Notes under the pieces: model-generated
Databases searched by the model: none
What the model was told of the DNA's origin: nothing
What the model saw: the letters and a program-made list of their open reading frames with translations, nothing else
NCBI GenBank assembly: GCA_913061385.1
Contig: CAJXTM010000397.1
Coordinates: 1 to 5,008 of the forward strand
Source: an uncultured Rhodopirellula sp.
Lineage (GTDB): Bacteria > Planctomycetota > Planctomycetia > Pirellulales > Pirellulaceae
Reading direction: 5' to 3'
Length of the DNA stretch: 5,008 nt
Program-made: the position numbers and the translations under genes
Part shown: piece by piece, positions 1 to 5,008 of the stretch
Layout: every line of letters starts with the position of its first letter
Numbering within the stretch: the stretch's first letter is position 1

Positions 1-54
1 GCAAAAGAATTGCGTCCGTCTCTCCTAAGATCTCAGACCGAGCAAAGAGACCCC
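1..54. other. Left-edge leader before the response regulator gene
   Basis: These 54 bases precede the chosen ATG. The response regulator frame stays open to the window edge, with an in-frame TTG at 10, so a slightly longer protein cannot be excluded from the sequence alone. A purine stretch, AAAGAGA at 44-50, lies 4 bases before the ATG and may act as a weak ribosome binding site. The other two frames close at 26-28 (TAA) and 96-98 (TGA), so an upstream gene could end here, but there is too little sequence to recognise one. No promoter can be identified. Confidence 0.4.
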
Positions 55-1455
55 ATGTCCACATTCGATTCATCCGGCAGCAAAATCTTGATCGCTGATG
101 ACGAGCCAGTCACCCTTCGCATGTTTCAACGATTCCTGGAATTGGCAGGAATGATCACGGTGACTGCCAAAGATGGGGCGGAAGCGATTGCCAAAATGGA
201 CCACGATGTACAGGTGGCGATCCTGGACCTGAACATGCCCGGGATGACAGGGTTGGAGTGCATGCGAAAGCTTCGCAGCGAATTCCCGAAGACAGAGATT
301 CTGATCATTTCGGGGGTAGGTCAGATTTCTGACGCGGTGGCTGCGATGAAAGCGGGCGCATGTGAATTTGTTACCAAACCGTGCGAACAGGAAGACCTGA
401 TTGCGCGAGTAGAGCAGGCGCTTCGAACAGCCAAGCTGTCTCGCGAAAATCAACAATTGCGAATGCTGGTTGAACAACCCTCATCGAGCACAGACTTTAC
501 AGCTGCGACAGATCAATCCAGAGACCTCTTGAAAAAAATCAACAAGCTCGCGGAACTCGATTCGACAATTCTGCTGACTGGCGAGAGTGGCACGGGCAAG
601 ACAACGATTGCACGAATGATCCACAACCTAGGCCCACGTTCGGGCAAGGCGTTTGTGACAGTAAATTGCGCGTCATTGCCGCGTGACCTGATCGAAGCGG
701 AGCTATTTGGTCACGTTAAAGGTGCATTTACCGACGCTGCAGAAGATCGTCTTGGGCGAGCCGAGATTGCCGATGGCGGAACTTTGTTTCTTGACGAGAT
801 CGGTGACCTGCCTCTGGAGCTTCAGCCAAAGCTTTTGACTTTTCTTCACGAGAAAACATTTCAACGGATCGGTAGCAACCGTGAGGTACAAGTCGATGTC
901 CGCGTCATCTCGGCATCCCATCAGGACCTTGCCGGTCTTTGTGAAGACCGACGCTTCCGTCCGGATCTCTACTATCGCCTCAACGTATTGAAACTGCACG
1001 TTCATGCACTGCGAGAGCATCAAGGCGACATTCCAACGCTCGCCGAGGCGATTCTGGAACGGATCGCCAAGCGTCGGGGAATCAAAAACATCACACTCAG
1101 CGAGGGTGCCTGCCGGCGTCTTCTTAATCACAACTGGCCGGGCAACATTCGCGAGTTGGAAAATATCATTGAACGAGCTTCCGCTTTTTGCGAACACAAC
1201 CGGATCGCTCCTGACGACTTGGATCTCAATCCCGAAATCACCAACACTCATCAGGCGACTGGTTTAAGCCAAACCTCGTTGGCTGGTCAAACACTTAGAG
1301 AAATTGAGAAACGAGCATTGATTGACACGCTTGAAGCTGAAGGTGGCAACAAAGCGATGGCAGCACGCCAATTGGGCGTCAGCGAAAAGAGTATTTACAA
1401 CAAACTGAGACGCTTTGACTTGTTCGATGAATATAAACAACGAGTTGATACATAA
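55..1455 (+). CDS. NtrC-family sigma54-dependent response regulator
   Basis: This is a cytoplasmic two-component transcription activator of 466 residues, a normal length for the family. The receiver (about 10-125) has the acidic pocket D15/D16/E17, phospho-acceptor D58 in ILDLNMPG, S86 and K108 in TKP. A probable helical linker (about 112-140) leads to the AAA+ domain (about 150-385). It shows Walker A GESGTGKT at 176-183, GAFTDA at 223-228, Walker B FLDEIG at 245-250, arginine-finger candidates R302 and R308, and sensor II WPGNIREL at 361-368. A Fis-type helix-turn-helix occupies about 418-455 (NKAMAARQLGVSEKSIYNKL). Family knowledge says phosphorylated D58 promotes oligomerisation, ATP hydrolysis and opening of sigma54 promoters. 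The ATG at 55 is preferred over the TTG at 10 because the receiver begins about ten residues later. Two oddities are GAFTDA in place of GAFTGA and SASHQ where sensor I usually reads AATN(R/Q). Target genes are unknown. The next gene probably shares its transcript. Confidence 0.95.
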   Translation: MSTFDSSGSKILIADDEPVTLRMFQRFLELAGMITVTAKDGAEAIAKMDHDVQVAILDLNMPGMTGLECMRKLRSEFPKTEILIISGVGQISDAVAAMKAGACEFVTKPCEQEDLIARVEQALRTAKLSRENQQLRMLVEQPSSSTDFTAATDQSRDLLKKINKLAELDSTILLTGESGTGKTTIARMIHNLGPRSGKAFVTVNCASLPRDLIEAELFGHVKGAFTDAAEDRLGRAEIADGGTLFLDEIGDLPLELQPKLLTFLHEKTFQRIGSNREVQVDVRVISASHQDLAGLCEDRRFRPDLYYRLNVLKLHVHALREHQGDIPTLAEAILERIAKRRGIKNITLSEGACRRLLNHNWPGNIRELENIIERASAFCEHNRIAPDDLDLNPEITNTHQATGLSQTSLAGQTLREIEKRALIDTLEAEGGNKAMAARQLGVSEKSIYNKLRRFDLFDEYKQRVDT

Positions 1456-1460
1456 GGGAA
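1454..1460 (+). promoter_or_regulatory. Ribosome binding site for the PAS-Hpt gene
   Basis: AAGGGAA overlaps the stop codon of the response regulator gene and sits 4 bases before the GTG at 1465. This supports that GTG as the start and suggests translation of the two genes is linked. A competing ATG at 1486, preceded by GGGG at about 1474-1477, would remove only seven residues. Confidence 0.5.
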
Positions 1461-1464
1461 CAGT

Positions 1465-2226
1465 GTGAATCACGGGGTAGAGCGAATGCTTTCTGACTCA
1501 TTGGCAGAATCTGACATTTTGATCGCGTGGGGTGCCAAGCCCGATGGTCTGATTGCATGGTCCAGCCCGGCTTGGAGATGTTTCACCGGGATTTCTGTCG
1601 AGCAGCAAAAAAACCATCGCTGGCAAACGTGCCTTCACCCCGAGGACGAAAGTGAATTTGACAACGAAGGGAAGCCACACGCAAAGGCATGCAGCTTTCG
1701 ACTGTTGCACCATGATGGCACATTTCGATCGGTGCTTGGATACATCCGTTCAATACAAGACTCGACAGGTTACATAACGGGATATTACGCAGCTTGTTTT
1801 GAAACCGAGACGGCGAGTGGCCAGGAAGCAGCAGTGTCCCCCAAAGAAGAAGCCCACCAGACACATCGACTCATCGAAGCTGACCTGCCTATCAATTTCG
1901 ACCATCAGGCTATCCGGGATCTATTCGATAATGACAAACAATCTCTCCGCGAGCTGGCAGAATTATTTGACATGACATGCAAAGAATCGGTTGAGTTTTT
2001 AGCAACTGCATTCACGACCCCCAACCAACAGCAACTATTCAACACGGCACATCGCTTGAAAGGTGCTATCGCCAACATGAATGCGCCGCAGGTCCTTAAG
2101 TTCTGTCAACAACTCGAAACGGCGATCCGAGAAAACCAAATTTCTGCGGCCGAGAAGATCAGCCAACAGGTCGTTCGCTACGTCATTCAACTTCGAGACA
2201 TGGTCAAGCAGGAATTCACAAGCTGA
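1465..2226 (+). CDS. PAS-Hpt phosphotransfer protein without kinase domain
   Basis: This predicted cytoplasmic protein has 253 residues and starts at GTG. Residues about 18-114 resemble a PAS_3-type sensory fold: a W-S-S-P-A-W/FTG opening, a W-x5-HPED turn, then RLLHHDGTFRSV and a closing IQDSTGYITGYY strand pair. A variable linker (about 115-143) leads to a helical C-terminal domain (about 145-250). This contains the Hpt signature AHRLKGAIANMNA, in which H196 is the likely phosphorylated histidine and K199/G200 are the conserved neighbours. No HisKA, HATPase or receiver motif is present, so it cannot autophosphorylate by itself. It starts 9 bases after the response regulator gene on the same strand, so it probably relays phosphate between an unseen hybrid kinase and D58 of that regulator, or drains phosphate from it; this is inference. 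The PAS part may bind a ligand or a partner, but no cofactor-binding residue can be assigned. The Hpt call is strong and the PAS call fairly strong. Confidence 0.85.
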   Translation: MNHGVERMLSDSLAESDILIAWGAKPDGLIAWSSPAWRCFTGISVEQQKNHRWQTCLHPEDESEFDNEGKPHAKACSFRLLHHDGTFRSVLGYIRSIQDSTGYITGYYAACFETETASGQEAAVSPKEEAHQTHRLIEADLPINFDHQAIRDLFDNDKQSLRELAELFDMTCKESVEFLATAFTTPNQQQLFNTAHRLKGAIANMNAPQVLKFCQQLETAIRENQISAAEKISQQVVRYVIQLRDMVKQEFTS

Positions 2227-2228
2227 AA

Positions 2229-2244
2229 TCGGCCAAAGGCCCGA
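2229..2244. terminator. Weak hairpin between convergent genes
   Basis: TCGGCC, loop AAA, GGCCCGA can fold into a six-pair stem with one bulged C. It sits in the 76-base gap between the stops of the PAS-Hpt gene (2226) and the helicase gene (2303). No T-run follows on the plus strand, and only a short GATTT follows on the minus strand. It may be a bidirectional transcript-end structure, but it is not a convincing intrinsic terminator. The rest of the gap, 2245-2302, shows nothing recognisable. Confidence 0.25.
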
Positions 2245-2302
2245 ATCGCAAAGCCGCTACGTAACATACATGAACTCAGCTCTGTCGACTGGAACCAGCC
2301 AC

Positions 2303-4366
2303 TCACCGCAGATCGTGATTTCCGGAAATTGGCCGTCCAGGATCGGCAGAGACTCGTTCGATGGGCATGTCTGGCAAAGCCTCCAGAAACATCCGCCCAT
2401 ACGGCTTGGTTTGTATTCGAGGATCGAGAACGACTACCATTCCCTCGTCGGTTGCGGTGCGTATCAAACGCCCAAATCCCTGACGAAATTTAATGACCGC
2501 TGCTGGCAGTTGATACTCAACAAACGGATTTCCTCCCGCTGCCCTGATTTCGTCCAGCCTGGCCTCAAGCAAGGGGTGATCCGGGACCGCGAAGGGCAAC
2601 TTGGTGATAATCACATTGGTGAGCGCATCGCCAGGAACATCGACCCCCTGCCAAAAGCTGTCGGTTCCAAAGAGTACACCACGGGGGCTTTTCCGAAACG
2701 ACTCCAACAATTGAGTTCGGTTCTGTTTTCCAGCCTGACTGAAGAGTTGCATCTTTTGCTGAGCCAACCAACCACCAAGTGCATCCGCACATCGCCGAAG
2801 CAAGTCGTAACTAGTGAACAGCACAAATGCATGCCCATCACTCTGCTTTAAAAAACGCTTGATCTGCTCAGGCAACGCCCGTTCAAATTGCTGTCGTTCC
2901 CGTGACGGATCGGGGAGCCCACTCAAGACCACCAGCTTTGCCTGCAACTGGTAATCGAAAGGGCTTCCCACGCGAAGTGACATGCCCCCTGAAAGCCCGA
3001 TACGTGATCGGTAAAAAGAAAAGTTGTCATCAGGACCGGTCGCCAACGTCGCACTGGTCATGACCACGCTTTTGATCATGTCACTTTGAAAAAGTTCTTT
3101 TCGGAGTGCTTCCCCAACATGAATAGGAGAAGCGGCCAGAGTCACACGATCTAGCCCCCCCCGACGTGACCCCGTGCGATCCACCCAATACACCGATCGT
3201 TCCAGTTCTTGACCAAGCCACTGCCTGAGCCCGCCTGCCAGGGCCAACATCCGGTCATAGGCAGATTCAAAGTCTTTTCGATCCGCTTCATTTTTTTGTG
3301 CATCAGCTTGACGACGCAACGCTTGGGCGAGCTCTTCCATCGGTTGACTAAGCGGATTCTCCACAATCCCAGCAACTTCCACACGTCCGTTTTTCCGGCC
3401 CTCGGATTCCCACCAATCAAGCACATCGGCAAACAGATTGGTCGCAGCGAATCGGCATTGTTCAACCTTCTGCTGCAAGCTTTTCAAATCTTTCTCAACC
3501 AACAATCCTTTTTGCGTACGATCATTGTAAAGTCGATCGAACAGATAATCGAATTGCCCACTGGTGATCCGGATACCAAGGTGATCACCGGCCACGGCCT
3601 CAATGGTATGGCACTCATCCAGAATGACTGCATCGTAATCTGGCAACAGAGCGACCCCCTGCCGTCGCAGCGCGATATCACTAAACAGCATGGCATGATT
3701 CACGATCATTAATTGAGAATTCATGGCACGCCGCCGCGCACGAAAGTAAAAACAGTCTTTGTGATGAGGACAAGCTTTTCTGAGACAGTTGCCCGTGTCG
3801 CTGGCGACTTCATCCCAGACCAACGAATCCGGTTTCAGTGGCAGACTGGACAGTGAACCGTCCCCGGTTTCACCCGACCACTTTTTGATCGCCCGCAGTT
3901 GCTGATGCTGATGGTCAGTCGCCAGCAGACTGGTTGCCTTGCTGATCGCACGTTCCATTCGCCGCAATGACAGATAATTGCTCCGACCTTTGACCAGCAC
4001 CGCCGAGAACTCGCGTGGGATCACACTGTTAAGTAGAGGAATATCCTTTGCGATCAGTTGCTCCTGCAAACTAATCGTGTGCGTCGAGATCAAGACTCTC
4101 GCCGGACGCGATTTTTCAGGCCCATCAGGCCCAGTTCGTTCGGTCACCTGCGATTCGGTCGCGTGCAGAATGGCTGGCACGAGGTAAGCAAAACTCTTTC
4201 CTGTCCCTGTTCCGGCTTCCGCAACCAGAAATTCTTTTTCCCGCAGAGCCTCTGCGACACTGGCAGCCATATCTAATTGCTGCTGACGGGGCTCGTAATG
4301 GGACAAACGACGCGATATCGCACCGCCCGGGCCCAAAATAGAATCGACAGTCAGTGCGTCGCTCAT
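2303..4366 (-). CDS. dinG: DinG/XPD-family ATP-dependent DNA helicase
   Basis: This superfamily 2 helicase has 687 residues from the chosen start. Motifs in order are the Q-like RQQQLDMA (27-34), Walker A AGTGTGKS (51-58), STHTISLQEQL (94-104), DECH box (250-253), TSAT (437-440), FGTDSFWQGVDVPGD (566-580) and motif VI QGFGRLIR (629-636). Between Walker A and DECH lies C194-x4-C199-x5-C205, the spacing of three of the four Fe-S ligands of DinG. The expected first ligand, in GRSNYL-x-LRR, is S133. Relatives unwind DNA 5' to 3', including forked, R-loop and G-quadruplex substrates, in repair and replication. No N-terminal exonuclease domain is present. The ATG at 4366 is chosen because homology-like sequence (LTVDSILGPGG) begins there. 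ATGs at 4396 (GAGAAACGG before it) and 4492 are in frame, but the extra residues look non-conserved. The gene is convergent with the PAS-Hpt gene and divergent from the zinc-ribbon gene. DinG versus YoaA-like naming is uncertain. Confidence 0.92.
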   Translation of the reverse strand: MSDALTVDSILGPGGAISRRLSHYEPRQQQLDMAASVAEALREKEFLVAEAGTGTGKSFAYLVPAILHATESQVTERTGPDGPEKSRPARVLISTHTISLQEQLIAKDIPLLNSVIPREFSAVLVKGRSNYLSLRRMERAISKATSLLATDHQHQQLRAIKKWSGETGDGSLSSLPLKPDSLVWDEVASDTGNCLRKACPHHKDCFYFRARRRAMNSQLMIVNHAMLFSDIALRRQGVALLPDYDAVILDECHTIEAVAGDHLGIRITSGQFDYLFDRLYNDRTQKGLLVEKDLKSLQQKVEQCRFAATNLFADVLDWWESEGRKNGRVEVAGIVENPLSQPMEELAQALRRQADAQKNEADRKDFESAYDRMLALAGGLRQWLGQELERSVYWVDRTGSRRGGLDRVTLAASPIHVGEALRKELFQSDMIKSVVMTSATLATGPDDNFSFYRSRIGLSGGMSLRVGSPFDYQLQAKLVVLSGLPDPSRERQQFERALPEQIKRFLKQSDGHAFVLFTSYDLLRRCADALGGWLAQQKMQLFSQAGKQNRTQLLESFRKSPRGVLFGTDSFWQGVDVPGDALTNVIITKLPFAVPDHPLLEARLDEIRAAGGNPFVEYQLPAAVIKFRQGFGRLIRTATDEGMVVVLDPRIQTKPYGRMFLEALPDMPIERVSADPGRPISGNHDLR

Positions 4367-4541
4367 CCGATGATTTGTCGAATTGTGGGGGTGCATCCGT
4401 TTCTCAACAACCGTCACAATACCACCTGAACTTGAATCCGAACATGACAGAACGAGCAGAGCGAACATTTCCCACCAAGTTAAACGCGGCAATGTGTAAA
4501 AGTTTAAAAACGATGGTCGTTAGCGGACGAAATGAGAAACA
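4367..4541. promoter_or_regulatory. Divergent intergenic region with presumed promoters
   Basis: These 175 bases separate the helicase start (4366, minus) from the zinc-ribbon gene start (4542, plus), so promoters for both are expected here. The stretch 4483-4511 is AT-rich, with GTTAAAC and GTTTAAAAAC. No pair of -35 and -10 boxes with good spacing stands out on either strand. A weak minus-strand -10 candidate (TATTGT, the complement of ACAATA near 4413-4418) lacks a good -35. Part of the region would become coding if the helicase used the ATG at 4396 or 4492. Confidence 0.45.
4509..4521. repeat. Short inverted repeat upstream of zinc-ribbon gene
   Basis: AACGA-TGG-TCGTT is a perfect five-base inverted repeat with a three-base spacer. 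It ends 20 bases before the zinc-ribbon start codon and directly follows an A-rich run. It could be an operator half-site pair or a small hairpin in the leader, but repeats this short occur often by chance. Confidence 0.25.
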
Positions 4542-5008
4542 ATGAAAACTTTCCGACAGCTCTGCCCGTCATGCAACCGAACACTTGAACTGCCAGACAC
4601 TTCGCTTGGCAAACTTGCTCAGTGCCCAGCATGCGAGGCAACGTTTACGGCAGGACAAAACCCGGCAGCAACGACCTCAGGAACCGCCCCAGGCCACGAC
4701 CCCGAAAATCAGGATGCTACCCCCAATCCGAACAGACGAGTCCCAAAACCTGAAACGTCGTTGAGCCAAGCCGATCCTTCCAAATCTGATGAGCTAACGA
4801 CCAGCTCCTCAACGCCTGAATCGACAAACACAACCACCACTAAAAATCAGATAGTGAGCAGCGAAACCCCCGAGGCCACCCCAACAACGACTCCATCGGA
4901 CGCAGCAGATCCCGCGGAAGCAAAGACACCACTGGAGACCGAAGAAACGTCAGACGCCCCCGCTGAGCGACATACAGCTGAGCGACATACAGCTGAGCGA
5001 CATACAGC
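4542..5008 (+). CDS. Zinc-ribbon protein with low-complexity linker, 3'-truncated
   Basis: The window holds the first 155 codons, and the reading frame is still open at the right edge. The start is well fixed: an in-frame TGA at 4533-4535 lies just upstream and this ATG is the first after it, with a weak GAGAAA before it. Residues 8-31 form two zinc knuckles, CPSC (8-11) and CPAC (28-31), separated by 16 residues ending in LPDTSLGKLAQ, then a short TFTA strand. This is a single four-cysteine zinc ribbon of the type found at the N-terminus of many planctomycete proteins. From about residue 37 the sequence is Thr, Pro, Ser, Glu and Ala rich and probably disordered, with no hydrophobic segment. 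It ends in AERHT repeats (141-155). Related proteins often carry membrane or other domains further on, but that part lies outside the window. The specific function is unknown. Confidence 0.8.
   Translation, partial: MKTFRQLCPSCNRTLELPDTSLGKLAQCPACEATFTAGQNPAATTSGTAPGHDPENQDATPNPNRRVPKPETSLSQADPSKSDELTTSSSTPESTNTTTTKNQIVSSETPEATPTTTPSDAADPAEAKTPLETEETSDAPAERHTAERHTAERHT
4962..5008 (+). repeat. 15-base tandem repeat at right edge
   Basis: The unit GCTGAGCGACATACA occurs three times without mismatch (4962-4976, 4977-4991, 4992-5006). The first two bases of a fourth copy end the window. The unit is a multiple of three and in phase with the zinc-ribbon gene, encoding AERHT in each copy. The true copy number cannot be known from here. 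Confidence 0.95.

Noticed and set aside
703..1251. Long minus-strand open frame (182 codons) opposite the response regulator gene
   Set aside because: It is a shadow of the conserved AAA+ coding region. Its translation shows no recognisable domain and it has no plausible ribosome binding site.
1606..1614. Run of seven A giving an A-AAA-AAC slippery heptamer in the PAS-Hpt gene
   Set aside because: The -1 frame reaches a stop within about 14 codons, no downstream stimulatory hairpin is evident, and the zero frame gives a coherent PAS-Hpt protein.
2081..2851. Plus-strand open frame of 256 codons spanning the end of the PAS-Hpt gene and the helicase C-terminus
   Set aside because: It overlaps two genes with clear protein motifs in other frames, and its own translation is Ser/Arg-rich without domain features, as expected for antisense read-through.
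3209..3712. Plus-strand open frame of 167 codons opposite the helicase middle region
   Set aside because: It lies antisense to the Fe-S/DECH part of the helicase, and the translation looks like a shadow with no family resemblance.
4367..4492. Lipoprotein-signal-like sequence (FALLVLSC) if the helicase started at 4492
   Set aside because: Export of a cytoplasmic DNA helicase makes no sense. The stretch contains early acidic and Trp residues and lies upstream of the conserved start, so the resemblance is by chance.

Overview
The window looks like chromosomal DNA from a bacterium of the Planctomycetota, at roughly 50% GC by eye. This is an inference. It rests on the small N-terminal double CPxC zinc-ribbon followed by a long Thr/Pro/Ser linker (a common protein style in that phylum), on the N-terminus of the DinG-type helicase, and on the weak Shine-Dalgarno signals before most genes. 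No rRNA, tRNA, CRISPR array, insertion sequence or phage gene is visible.

Layout: (1) 55-1455 (+) encodes an NtrC-type response regulator: receiver, sigma54-type AAA+ domain and Fis-like DNA-binding domain. (2) 1465-2226 (+), 9 bases downstream and almost certainly in the same operon, encodes a PAS-like domain joined to a histidine phosphotransfer (Hpt) domain, with no kinase domain. (3) After a 76-base convergent gap, 2303-4366 (-) encodes a DinG/XPD-family superfamily 2 helicase. (4) A 175-base divergent gap (4367-4541) separates it from a fourth gene at 4542 (+). That gene has a zinc-ribbon N-terminus and a low-complexity linker, and it runs off the right edge inside a 15-base in-phase tandem repeat.

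Genes 1 and 2 form a plausible phosphorelay module: the Hpt histidine (H196) could pass phosphate to or from the receiver aspartate (D58), and the regulator would then remodel sigma54 RNA polymerase. The sensor kinase is not in the window and may lie to the left or elsewhere. The helicase and the zinc-ribbon gene show no evident functional link to this module.

The points most worth a second look are the kinase-less PAS-Hpt partner, the GAFTDA form of the sigma54-contact loop, the Ser in place of the first expected Fe-S cysteine of the helicase, and the 15-base repeat at the right edge. None of these amounts to a clearly new system; this is mostly an ordinary regulatory and housekeeping region.
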